Positions 50,439 through 58,478 of a DNA stretch of 64,000 nucleotides are shown here, piece by piece. The position numbers and the translations under genes were made by a program. Origin of the DNA: Oscillospiraceae bacterium (lineage in GTDB: Bacteria; Bacillota; Clostridia; Oscillospirales; SIG627). The first letter of the stretch is position 1; every line of letters begins with the position of its first letter. Below the pieces are notes generated by a model, which did not search any database, was not told where the DNA came from, and was given only the letters and a program-made list of their open reading frames with translations. The stretch is taken from contig JAYFRN010000001.1 in NCBI GenBank assembly GCA_034925865.1, positions 84,395-148,394 of the forward strand. The letters are read 5' to 3'.

Positions 50439-51551
50439 ATGATACAATCAACTATGGGAAAATATAACGCGATAGGTGAAAATGTTGAAAAGCAACTGAA
50501 GAGAAGATTTGAAAATTTACCCGTGGGAATACTTATAACCGATTCGAATCAATTTATTATATATAAAAATCAAATGGCGAGAAAGCTTGTACCGAATCAA
50601 AGAATCGGATCAAGATTCAGAGAAAAAGATGAGTTAGATCCAACTAAGGATCTTTTTGGTTTATATAATATCGACGGTATAAGTTTGTTTTGCTGCGCAA
50701 GAAATTTTAAATATCTTGGTGAAGGCTGTCGTATTGTCTCCTTCATGTCTGATATGTTCGTTGATGACAGAGATTTTAAAATGTTTGCTGAGTATGCCGA
50801 AGAAGAAGCGGAAGCGTTTTTAACAAATTATACCAATATTAAAGGGACATGTGATTTTTCATTACTTCGAGCATATATAAATAAATCAAGCGATAATCTT
50901 GACAGAGTTATTGATTGTAAAAGAATTATAAAAGCTTTTTACCGAGATATAATTACGGTTCATCCAGATATCGTTTTTCCATGTCTTTTATCTGAAGTAA
51001 AGAATTGTTTTTTGTCAATTACTGAAAGCACTGTAAAACAATATAAAATTAATCTTAAAATTAAAAATGATCCGGGCATTATTCTAATGGTTAATTTTAA
51101 AGATTTATTATATATAATGATTAATATATTTAATTATTGCTTGATTTACAGTATTGAAAACGAAATTGAGCTCGGCTTTATCCCCGATTTTGGTTATGAA
51201 AAAATAAAATTTTCTTTTACAGACAAAAACGGAGTGTTCAGAATGTTCAAAACGCTTTATTATAACAATCAAAGCAAAAACAAACTAAACATGGCGTGCT
51301 TTTCTTTTTTGCCCCTTATGATCGCGAATGCTGTATGCGCAAAATATGGACATGAAATTGAATTTACTGCGGAAGACGGATTAGCTTCAGTTATTGTCAG
51401 AGTACCTATAACAAATAAGATGCCGGAGCTAAGAGTTCGCTCCGGCGATGAAATAAGTAATTTTACAGAAGAAAGCGGAAACGCGCCGATAAAAGATGTG
51501 CTTTTGAATGCGTTGAAGAAAATGCTGGATGAAGAGGATTATCGGCAATAA
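50439..51551 (+). CDS. PAS-domain protein with degenerate histidine-kinase-like ATPase module
   Basis: A 370-residue soluble protein. A PAS-like domain lies near residues 20-105 (FENLPVGILITDSNQFIIYKN). A helical segment follows where a dimerisation/phosphoacceptor domain would sit, but no H-box is visible. Residues of about 210-335 recall a HATPase domain: the N-box-like LLYIMINIFNYCLIYSIENE and a C-terminal LPLMIANAVCAKYGHEIEF, yet the DxGxG ATP-lid motif is missing. It may be an adaptor or pseudokinase. A three-codon frame (ATG at 50431) with AAGGAAA upstream ends overlapping this start. The 3' end overlaps the convergent dehydrogenase gene by 13 bases. Confidence 0.7.
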   Translation: MIQSTMGKYNAIGENVEKQLKRRFENLPVGILITDSNQFIIYKNQMARKLVPNQRIGSRFREKDELDPTKDLFGLYNIDGISLFCCARNFKYLGEGCRIVSFMSDMFVDDRDFKMFAEYAEEEAEAFLTNYTNIKGTCDFSLLRAYINKSSDNLDRVIDCKRIIKAFYRDIITVHPDIVFPCLLSEVKNCFLSITESTVKQYKINLKIKNDPGIILMVNFKDLLYIMINIFNYCLIYSIENEIELGFIPDFGYEKIKFSFTDKNGVFRMFKTLYYNNQSKNKLNMACFSFLPLMIANAVCAKYGHEIEFTAEDGLASVIVRVPITNKMPELRVRSGDEISNFTEESGNAPIKDVLLNALKKMLDEEDYRQ

Positions 51552-52504
51552 CCTGTTTCCATGTCTATAATGTTTTTAAGCGGTAAATCCGAATCGAATC
51601 TGAAAGCATTGTCAATACATATTGAAACGATATTATCATATGTTTGTCTCAGATGATAGAAACCGGAAACATGCGGTGTTATTATCGCGTTTTCAAGCTT
51701 CCATAAACGATGGTCAGAAGGAAGCGGTTCGGGTGACGTTACATCAAGCGCGGCGCCGTAAAGCAAGCCGGATTCGAGAGCGTCACACAAGGCATCGGTA
51801 TCTATTGCGTTGCCTCTTCCGACATTTATCAGTACTGCGCCGGGTTTCATTGAAAATATTCTTGCTCTGTTCATTATAAACTCTGTTTCAGGCGTGTTAG
51901 GCAAAGCCATTGCAACGATATCGCACTTCGGAATCACTTCGTCGAGCATTTCAGATAGGTATAGCTCGTCAACATAATCAGGCTTTTCTGAAGCGCGTCG
52001 TTTTATACCTATAATATAACATCCGAGAGCTTTCATGCGCTTTGCAAAGGCTTTGCCGATATCGCCCAAACCGAGTATGCATACCGCAGAGCCTTCAATT
52101 GATTTAACCTCTCCTCTGTCAAGCCATAATGATTTATTTTGATTGTCACGGTAAAGATTCAGCTTTTTATAAAGAGAAAATACGCATCCGACCATATGCT
52201 CGGAAATAGCATGACCGAAAGCGCCGGTGACATTGGTAAGGATAATATTTCGTGGGAAAATAATTGATTTTGTATATCGGTCTACTCCTGCCCAGCTGAC
52301 CTGTACCCATTTCAGCCTTTTTGACGCCGCGCAAAACTCCGCCGGCGGGTTTCCGATTATTCCGTCAGCATTTATTACCTGCTCTACAGAAACGGATTCA
52401 TCGGATGAAAACTCCACTACAGAATTTTTAAGCCCGTCGGTTAGACGGGCTTTGGTAGTGTCTTCAAAAGGCAGAAGCACGAGAAGCTTCTTTTTTGCAG
52501 ACAT
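51539..52504 (-). CDS. D-2-hydroxyacid dehydrogenase
   Basis: A 321-residue protein from the ATG at 52504 (GAGGAT upstream); an ATG 16 codons higher overlaps the AbrB gene. The NAD site reads AVCILGLGDIGKAFAKRM; catalytic residues are seen in INVGRGNAIDTDAL (Arg), the Glu of ALDVTSPEPLP and the His of ITPHVSGFY. It most resembles the phosphoglycerate-dehydrogenase-like subgroup acting on 2-oxo acids; the substrate is undetermined. It begins 7 bases after the AbrB-type gene and probably shares its transcript. Confidence 0.9.
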   Translation of the reverse strand: MSAKKKLLVLLPFEDTTKARLTDGLKNSVVEFSSDESVSVEQVINADGIIGNPPAEFCAASKRLKWVQVSWAGVDRYTKSIIFPRNIILTNVTGAFGHAISEHMVGCVFSLYKKLNLYRDNQNKSLWLDRGEVKSIEGSAVCILGLGDIGKAFAKRMKALGCYIIGIKRRASEKPDYVDELYLSEMLDEVIPKCDIVAMALPNTPETEFIMNRARIFSMKPGAVLINVGRGNAIDTDALCDALESGLLYGAALDVTSPEPLPSDHRLWKLENAIITPHVSGFYHLRQTYDNIVSICIDNAFRFDSDLPLKNIIDMETGYCR

Positions 52505-52511
52505 AACGGTG

Positions 52512-52808
52512 TCAATCCTCTGAATCACTGTCTGATTCGTCCTCGGAATCAACTACGCCGTTTTTAATGTTTTCATAACAGGCGGAGCATACTGTTTTTC
52601 CCATATAATTCATCAGATTCTTCGTAGAATCGCAGAAAATGCAGCTGTCGGCATATTTGCGAAGAATTATCTGATTGTTATCAGAAAAAATTTCAACTTT
52701 ATCCTGAATGTTGATACCGAGGCGTCTTCTGATATCGCAGGGAATGACTATTCTTCCGAGGTCATCAATTCCTCTGACACTGCCTCTTGTTTTTTTAAGT
52801 TTTGACAT
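52512..52808 (-). CDS. AbrB/MazE/SpoVT-type DNA-binding protein with zinc-finger-like tail
   Basis: A 98-residue protein with GGAGGTAA before the ATG. The swapped-hairpin AbrB domain is clear (RGIDDLGRIVIPCDIRRRLG, DKVEIFSDNNQIILRKY). Two CxxC pairs follow (CIFC and CSAC, residues of about 57-78), as in clostridial AbrB-like transition-state regulators, and then an acidic Asp/Ser/Glu tail of about 12 residues. It probably represses many promoters in growth. Its own promoter lies just upstream. No toxin gene is adjacent, so a MazE-type antitoxin role is unlikely. Confidence 0.9.
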   Translation of the reverse strand: MSKLKKTRGSVRGIDDLGRIVIPCDIRRRLGINIQDKVEIFSDNNQIILRKYADSCIFCDSTKNLMNYMGKTVCSACYENIKNGVVDSEDESDSDSED

Positions 52809-52832
52809 AAATTACCTCCAATATTTGTGCTA

Positions 52833-52861
52833 AGTTTATCATAATTCGATTTAAAAGTCAA
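52833..52861 (-). promoter_or_regulatory. Promoter of the AbrB-type gene
   Basis: On the minus strand, TTGACT (complement of 52856-52861), a 17-bp spacer and TAAACT (complement of 52833-52838), about 25 bases before the ATG. The surrounding AT-rich DNA could hold autoregulatory AbrB sites. Confidence 0.6.
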
Positions 52862-52927
52862 TGAGAAAACAAAAATTTAATATATATGACAAAATTCGAC
52901 AATATATTTAAATATTAATCGTAAATG

Positions 52928-53929
52928 TCACATTTTTATTTGGGTATTCACACGCCCGGATCTTTTTTTAATGACATGTGATGATAAATGGAAAAGCATA
53001 AGGGTAATCGCTAAACCGAACAGGACATCGGAAGCATAGTGCGCTCCGTTATATACTCTGCTAATGGCAATTATGAGGATCCAGATAATAAGTAAAATAC
53101 GTACAAACAATCTGTTTCTGGGTTTATCACAGAAAATATATAATGAATATACGCAGGCCGCATTTGCAACATGGCCGGAAGGGAAAGAAGTATTGGTATC
53201 CCAAAGGGTAGGGAACGCCGATATTAATCCGTTGGGAAGATAAAACGGGGTAAAATCAGAATTATCTTTCATTAGATTACGGAATCTGATCCGTCCCCAA
53301 AAAATTTTCATTATAAAAACCACCAACAGAGTCAGCACACAGGTTAAAGCGACAATCCGGCAGTTATCAATGAATTTACTATATGACGGAGTGACTGTAA
53401 ACTCGCCGATATGCTTATTGCCGATCTGTAAACCGAATTTATGCCGCATAAAAAGACTGGTTGTATAATAAAAAACAGATTCAAGTAAAATTGAAAGTAA
53501 AAATGTAACGGTTTTATTCATACCATACCCATATGCGTATTTATGCATTGTATCAAATACATATACAAAAGCGCCTATCGATATTATTATATAAAAAGCA
53601 CAAAAAATAAAGATTAACACTTTTCTTTTAATCGAAAGTAAATTCGTGTTTGCTTGATTTATCTTTTTATTCCTGTTTGATTTAACAAGATAGATTTTGT
53701 CGATCAGAAGCACATTAAGAGAGAATACAGCTATAAAAATTGCGGGTGTTTCTCCGAATATTTCAAATGTATTCCATATAACAGAATTCGGATTATATAC
53801 AGCTAATGAAATTTGCAGATCATATTTAGAAAATATAAATGCCAATATTAAAAATGCTAAAAATGCGAGTATATAAACAATACGCGATATTGTTTTTACC
53901 GTACGTGAATTATCGGTCGACATCGACAT
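52928..53929 (-). CDS. PAP2-family membrane phosphatase
   Basis: A 333-residue protein from ATG 53929, chosen because GAAAGGA lies 6 bases upstream; longer readings start without a site. Several transmembrane helices are predicted. The three phosphatase motifs appear in order: FWGRIRFR (motif 1, imperfect), TSFPSGHVANAA (motif 2) and SRVYNGAHYASDVLFG (motif 3). The family includes undecaprenyl-pyrophosphate phosphatases and phosphatidic acid phosphatases; the choice cannot be made here. It lies between secF and the AbrB gene, with gaps on both sides, so it may have its own promoter. Confidence 0.88.
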   Translation of the reverse strand: MSMSTDNSRTVKTISRIVYILAFLAFLILAFIFSKYDLQISLAVYNPNSVIWNTFEIFGETPAIFIAVFSLNVLLIDKIYLVKSNRNKKINQANTNLLSIKRKVLIFIFCAFYIIISIGAFVYVFDTMHKYAYGYGMNKTVTFLLSILLESVFYYTTSLFMRHKFGLQIGNKHIGEFTVTPSYSKFIDNCRIVALTCVLTLLVVFIMKIFWGRIRFRNLMKDNSDFTPFYLPNGLISAFPTLWDTNTSFPSGHVANAACVYSLYIFCDKPRNRLFVRILLIIWILIIAISRVYNGAHYASDVLFGLAITLMLFHLSSHVIKKRSGRVNTQIKM

Positions 53930-53966
53930 TAAGCTTCCTTTCAAGCTGACGCTGAATAATTGGTTT

Positions 53967-54075
53967 GCCTGCCTCATTTGAATTACAAGCAGCAATAACT
54001 GTTAATGAAAAATATTCCATATACAGGGTTTTTTGTCATTAAGCGTATCACCGTTTTAATAAGAATGAGGCAGGC
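53967..54075. repeat. 12-bp inverted repeat flanking the secF / PAP2 gap
   Basis: GCCTGCCTCATT (53967-53978) and AATGAGGCAGGC (54064-54075) are exact inverted copies with 85 bases between them. The spacing is long for a terminator. It may be a small element or the base of a longer RNA structure in the gap between secF and the PAP2 gene. Confidence 0.4.
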
Positions 54076-54083
54076 TGTAATTA

Positions 54084-55004
54084 TTATGCCTTTATGGTTT
54101 TTGATTTAAGCTTTTTTTCTTTGTATATCATTGCCCATATAGGCGACGCAAGGAAGGAGCTTGAATAGAATCCCGCGATCAGACCGATTATAAGGGGAAG
54201 AGCAAAATTCTTAATTGAGGTCACTCCGAGGATGTAAATCATCGTAATGGTAAGAAGAGTGGTTACGGTTGTGTTTACCATTCTGGCGAATGTTCTGTTA
54301 GAGCTTAAATTTACATTTTCGGCAGGAGCCAATGTTGAGCTAAGTTTCTTATTCTCACGGATACGGTCAAAAACTATAATTGTATTATTAATCGAATATC
54401 CGAGAATGGTAAGAATCGCGGCAACAAGATTGGAGTTGACTGGAATTTGGAAAATGGAGTATAACGTAAGCATGATGAATACATCATGAAATAGGCAGAT
54501 AATTGCAGACGCGCCTGTGTATAAATCAAATCTGATCCATATATATAAGAGCATGAGCGCTATGGCAATTATCGTAGCCAAGAAAAGACTTCGTGTGATA
54601 TCCTTTGTCATTGAAGCTCCGACATTTGATACCTGATAATCGGTAAAGTCTTCGCCAAGCTCGAATTTATCAATCAGCTTTGCAACGATGCTTTCACGTT
54701 TGGCAGAGTCAACCTCAAGAGTTTTAATGAGAACGCTTTTACCGTCGCGTCCGGCAAGTTGAATTGAAGACGGCTCAAATCCTGCAGTATCTTTAATTAT
54801 TGCTTTAATATCGGCTTTGACGCCGTCCGTTATCTTTCTGGACAAATTAATGGTAAATGATGTGCCTCCGATGAAATCCGCATCCAGATTGAAACCGGAA
54901 ATGATCATGGATACGATACCTATCAGGATAAAAACTGTGCTGATAAGCAAGAATAATTTTCTTTTTCCAAAGAAGTCTAAGTTCATATTTCTAACAAATT
55001 TCAT
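54084..55004 (-). CDS. secF: Protein translocase subunit SecF
   Basis: A 306-residue membrane protein of normal SecF length. The first helix (FLLISTVFILIGIVSMII) is followed by the periplasmic opening FIGGTSFTINLSRK, then five helices with the RND signature LTILGYSINNTIIVFDRIREN and a late ARMVNTTVTTLLTI. It works with SecD to complete preprotein export using the proton-motive force. It starts 18 bases after secD and is the last clear member of the purB-lipoprotein-secD-secF block. Confidence 0.95.
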   Translation of the reverse strand: MKFVRNMNLDFFGKRKLFLLISTVFILIGIVSMIISGFNLDADFIGGTSFTINLSRKITDGVKADIKAIIKDTAGFEPSSIQLAGRDGKSVLIKTLEVDSAKRESIVAKLIDKFELGEDFTDYQVSNVGASMTKDITRSLFLATIIAIALMLLYIWIRFDLYTGASAIICLFHDVFIMLTLYSIFQIPVNSNLVAAILTILGYSINNTIIVFDRIRENKKLSSTLAPAENVNLSSNRTFARMVNTTVTTLLTITMIYILGVTSIKNFALPLIIGLIAGFYSSSFLASPIWAMIYKEKKLKSKTIKA

Positions 55005-55022
55005 TTATATACCTCCTTCGGA

Positions 55023-56285
55023 TTAAGCGACATAATACTTTGTATCGGACAATTTGGAATGAACAAAGGCGTTGAGTATGAAACGGGTAATAGATACCGC
55101 CGTGAGGAAGGAGACAAGAACGCCTATAAACAGCGTTATGGCAAATCCCTTAATAAATCCGGATCCGAAAATCCACAATACGACGGCAGCTATGATTGTT
55201 GTGATATTACTGTCCAGGATAGCGGTAAATGCGCGTGAAAAGCCTGTTTTGATTGCCGCAGACATACTCTTCCCGAAGCCGACTTCTTCATTGATACGTT
55301 CATAAATGACGACGTTGGCGTCGACCGCCATACCTATCGAAAGAACGATACCCGCAATGCCGGGAAGTGAAAGGTTAATGCGGAACATGACAATAAGTAT
55401 GCCGACAATGCATGTATAAATGACAAGCGAGAGAGATGATACGACGCCAAGCAGTCTATAAACGAGTATCATGAATATTATGACCAGAACAAGGCCGATT
55501 CCCGCCGCGAGAAGGCTGGATTCAAGTGCGTTTTCGCCAAGCTGCGGGCCGATGGATTCGAGCTGTATATCCTTTAGCGCGAAGGGAAGTGCACCGGCGG
55601 ATATTACACCCGCAAGCCATTTTACTTCGTCTGCGGTAAAGTTGGCGTTGTCTATACGAAGTGTGCCTGTTGTGAGCTTTTCGCTGACAGTCGGCTTTGA
55701 AATTTCATCTTCGTCAAGATAAATGCCGATATAATTACTGCCGCTGGCATAATCTTTCACTATATCGGTCGCATCAGAAAATTTCTTTATTGCGGCGTCT
55801 CCGGCAAGCTCAAAAAACACTGCATATTGATTTGTTTCCTTATCAACACCGGCCTGAGCGCGCGATATATCGGAACCGACGAGTATAACGTTTCCTTTAT
55901 AATCGCGGAATTCAAGCTTTGCGGTGGAGCCGAGCTTTTGAACCGCTTTTTCCGGATCGGTTATTTCCGGTATTTCTATCTGTACTTTATTTTCGCCTAC
56001 ACGGGTGACTGTGGCTTCGGTATAGCCGAGATTTGTAAGGCGGTTGCGCATCATGACAACAACGCCTTCCATGTTGTTGTTCAGTTCATCCGCGGAGAGA
56101 GTTAAACCTTCTGTCTGGGCTTCATATACAATAAGAGAACCTCCGGAAAGGTCAAGGCCTTTATTAATCGCATTTTTATCAAATAAACCCGGAAGATTAA
56201 AATACGGAATTCCGCAGACAAAAACAGATATGAGTGTTGCCACTAAGACAAAAGTAAATATTAGTTTTGACTTATTTAACAGCAT
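55023..56285 (-). CDS. secD: Protein translocase subunit SecD
   Basis: A 420-residue protein from ATG 56285, with GAAAGGA upstream. An N-terminal helix leads to GLDLSGGSLIVYEA, then the extracytoplasmic P1 domain (VVVMMRNRLTNLGYTEATV; VQIEIPEITDPEKA; a later TADEVKWLAGVISAGALP), then the RND helices with GIAGIVLSIGMAVDANVVIYE. It is short compared with proteobacterial SecD (about 600 residues), as usual in Clostridia. The gene directly upstream encodes a lipoprotein that resembles the P1 domain of this protein. Confidence 0.95.
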   Translation of the reverse strand: MLLNKSKLIFTFVLVATLISVFVCGIPYFNLPGLFDKNAINKGLDLSGGSLIVYEAQTEGLTLSADELNNNMEGVVVMMRNRLTNLGYTEATVTRVGENKVQIEIPEITDPEKAVQKLGSTAKLEFRDYKGNVILVGSDISRAQAGVDKETNQYAVFFELAGDAAIKKFSDATDIVKDYASGSNYIGIYLDEDEISKPTVSEKLTTGTLRIDNANFTADEVKWLAGVISAGALPFALKDIQLESIGPQLGENALESSLLAAGIGLVLVIIFMILVYRLLGVVSSLSLVIYTCIVGILIVMFRINLSLPGIAGIVLSIGMAVDANVVIYERINEEVGFGKSMSAAIKTGFSRAFTAILDSNITTIIAAVVLWIFGSGFIKGFAITLFIGVLVSFLTAVSITRFILNAFVHSKLSDTKYYVA

Positions 56286-56336
56286 TATAAAATTTCCTTT
56301 CATTATTATAATAGATTCACGGCAGGCGGGCCGGAT

Positions 56337-57002
56337 CTATTCATTCTTAACCTCAACCAAAAACGGAAGAGGATTTATGGCGGAGAAAATTTCAGCGGCC
56401 TTCAGCCGGCATTCGGTTATTGAAAAATCGCCGGTCACCATTATTTCACTTGTTATTATAGTGGAAGTCACCATGGGATTTAAAACAAGATCCTTGCCGC
56501 ACCATACGGAAAGAATTTTCTTTTCCTCATCCTTTTCCGAGGATATTTCTCTGGTAAGATCTTTAAATTTTTCAGATCCGTTTTCTGTAAAAACGAGCTT
56601 GACATAACAGCCGTTTTCGCTTTTTCCACCGGAATTTTCTGTGTCAAAATCGATTGAACAATCTTTAAAATCTTCGGATGTCATTACGATATCTCCGTCG
56701 CTGTTTTTTATACAAAGCGTGTCGGAGTAAACAAGAATATTAATTTCGTCCTGAGTAAGCGTTCTTCCTTTTATGCTTATTTCCACGGCGCTGCCGCTTG
56801 CTTCCGATATGTCGATCTGACTGTCGTCGATATAAAGACGGTTCAATCTCGATTCGAGTGAAGCCCTGAGTGAGTCAAAATCGTATTGATCATCTTTGAC
56901 TGAAAGCATAAGCGAAGTGCTCTGATGTCCGCATGATAAAGCGGAGCAACACAGCAAAACCGACAACATTAAATAAATTAGTTGGATAAAACGCTTTAAC
57001 AT
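56337..57002 (-). CDS. Lipoprotein resembling the SecD P1 (head) domain
   Basis: A 221-residue protein with a lipoprotein signal (CCSALSC, lipid Cys24) and no other membrane segment. The mature part aligns by eye along its length with the extracytoplasmic P1 region of the next gene, secD: LESRLNRLYIDDSQIDISEA against MRNRLTNLGYTEATVTRVGE, YVKLVFTENGSEKFKDLT against YAVFFELAGDAAIKKFSD, and SEIMVTGDFSITECRLKAAE against TGTLRIDNANFTADEVKWLA, both ending near LPF. The RND helices are absent. It starts one base after the purB stop and ends 51 bases before secD. A role as accessory to SecDF on the outer membrane face is inference. Confidence 0.8.
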   Translation of the reverse strand: MLKRFIQLIYLMLSVLLCCSALSCGHQSTSLMLSVKDDQYDFDSLRASLESRLNRLYIDDSQIDISEASGSAVEISIKGRTLTQDEINILVYSDTLCIKNSDGDIVMTSEDFKDCSIDFDTENSGGKSENGCYVKLVFTENGSEKFKDLTREISSEKDEEKKILSVWCGKDLVLNPMVTSTIITSEIMVTGDFSITECRLKAAEIFSAINPLPFLVEVKNE

Positions 57003-57003
57003 A

Positions 57004-58458
57004 TCAAACCTTGAGTTCGGTTTTTATTTCGCCGGATTTTATATCCGAGAGAATTTCAGGATATTTTGATATTGCCGGGTTTACGTCTGAGGATATAAAC
57101 TCCTCAACTTGTTCGACAGAGCGACCGATATAAAGCGTGGGATCCAGCAGTGAATCAAGCTCAGATCTGTCAAGACCAAATGCGGTATCGGCGGCAATAC
57201 GGTCAATAAGATCGTTTTGTATACCTTCTTCTTTAACTTTATATCCCGCTGCCATTGAATGCTCACGCAGACGTTCATGAAGTTGCTGACGGTCACCGCC
57301 ATGTTTTACCGCGCGCATCAATATATTTTCAACAGCCATAAACGGGAGTTCGTTTGCGACGCGCTGGGCTATGACTTTTTTATATACGACAATGCCGGAT
57401 GTGATGTTTTCATAGATATCAAGGATCGCATCCGCCGCAAGGAATGCCTCCGGAACCGATATGCGTTTGTTTGCGGAATCGTCAAGAGTGCGTTCGAACC
57501 ATTGCTGTGAAGAGGTAATCGCCGCGTTTTGAACGTCGCATATTATATAACGCGCGAGAGAACATATTCTTTCGCTTCTCATAGGATTGCGCTTATATGG
57601 CATCGCGGATGAACCGATCTGATTCTTTTCAAATGGCTCCTCCATTTCCTTGAAGGATTGAAGGATTCGCATGTCGCAGGCGAATTTATGCGCGCTCTGC
57701 GCGATTGACGACAAAACAGAAAGGACAGAGAAGTCGATCTTTCTTGAATATGTTTGTCCTGAAACAGAGATCACCTTGTCAAATCCCATTTCTTTTGCGA
57801 TAAGCTCCTCAAGGCGTTTGACTTTTTCTGTGTCTCCGTTGAAAATTTCCATGAAGCTTGCCTGTGTGCCGGTCGCACCCTTGTTCCCGAGAAGCGTAAG
57901 GCCGTTAATACGGTATTCGACATCCTTTAAGTCATATAAAAGCTCATTAAGCCATAATGTCGCTCTTTTCCCGACAGTGGTGAGCTGTGCGGGCTGGAGA
58001 TGCGTGTACGCAAGACAGGGAAGCGATTTGTATTCGTCAGCAAATAACGAAAGATTGTAAATAACCGATATGAGCTTATTTCTTATCAACGTCAGAGCGG
58101 ATTTCATAACGATTATATCGGTATTGTCGTCAACATAACAGCTTGTCGCGCCATAATGGATTATTTTTTCTGCTTTAGGGCAGAGCTTTCCATATGCGTA
58201 AATATGAGCCATGACGTCATGACGGACTTCTTTTTCGCGTCTTTCAGCGACGTCATAATTTATATCATCCAGATGCGCGGAAAGCTCGTCGATCTGCTCA
58301 TTCGTAATATTTACGCCGAGCTCCTTTTCGGATTTAGCCAAGGCAAGCCAAAGCCTTCTGAACGTACGGAATTTGAAGTCCTGAGAAAAAATATGAAGCA
58401 TTTCAGGGCTTGAATAACGAGTCGAAAATGGACTTTCGTAAATATCAGTTCTGGTCAT
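57004..58458 (-). CDS. purB: Adenylosuccinate lyase
   Basis: A 484-residue fumarase-superfamily protein. Features are YSSPEMLHIFSQDFKFRTFR at the N-terminus, HDVMAHIYAYG, IHYGATSCYVDDNTD, AYTHLQPAQLTTVGKRA, and the signature loop GSSAMPYKRNPMRSERICSL. It resembles the class closest to eukaryotic ADSL (about 475 residues) more than Bacillus PurB (about 430). It acts twice in purine synthesis. The next gene begins one base after its stop, and the upstream aminotransferase lies 20 bases away, so it is embedded in the minus-strand operon. Confidence 0.94.
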   Translation of the reverse strand: MTRTDIYESPFSTRYSSPEMLHIFSQDFKFRTFRRLWLALAKSEKELGVNITNEQIDELSAHLDDINYDVAERREKEVRHDVMAHIYAYGKLCPKAEKIIHYGATSCYVDDNTDIIVMKSALTLIRNKLISVIYNLSLFADEYKSLPCLAYTHLQPAQLTTVGKRATLWLNELLYDLKDVEYRINGLTLLGNKGATGTQASFMEIFNGDTEKVKRLEELIAKEMGFDKVISVSGQTYSRKIDFSVLSVLSSIAQSAHKFACDMRILQSFKEMEEPFEKNQIGSSAMPYKRNPMRSERICSLARYIICDVQNAAITSSQQWFERTLDDSANKRISVPEAFLAADAILDIYENITSGIVVYKKVIAQRVANELPFMAVENILMRAVKHGGDRQQLHERLREHSMAAGYKVKEEGIQNDLIDRIAADTAFGLDRSELDSLLDPTLYIGRSVEQVEEFISSDVNPAISKYPEILSDIKSGEIKTELKV

Positions 58459-58478
58459 ATGACACCGTTTTCATTTAT

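Noticed and set aside
52512-52808. MazE-type antitoxin of a toxin-antitoxin pair
   Set aside because: The neighbours are a dehydrogenase and a PAP2 phosphatase with no toxin-like gene, and the CxxC pairs fit clostridial AbrB-like regulators.
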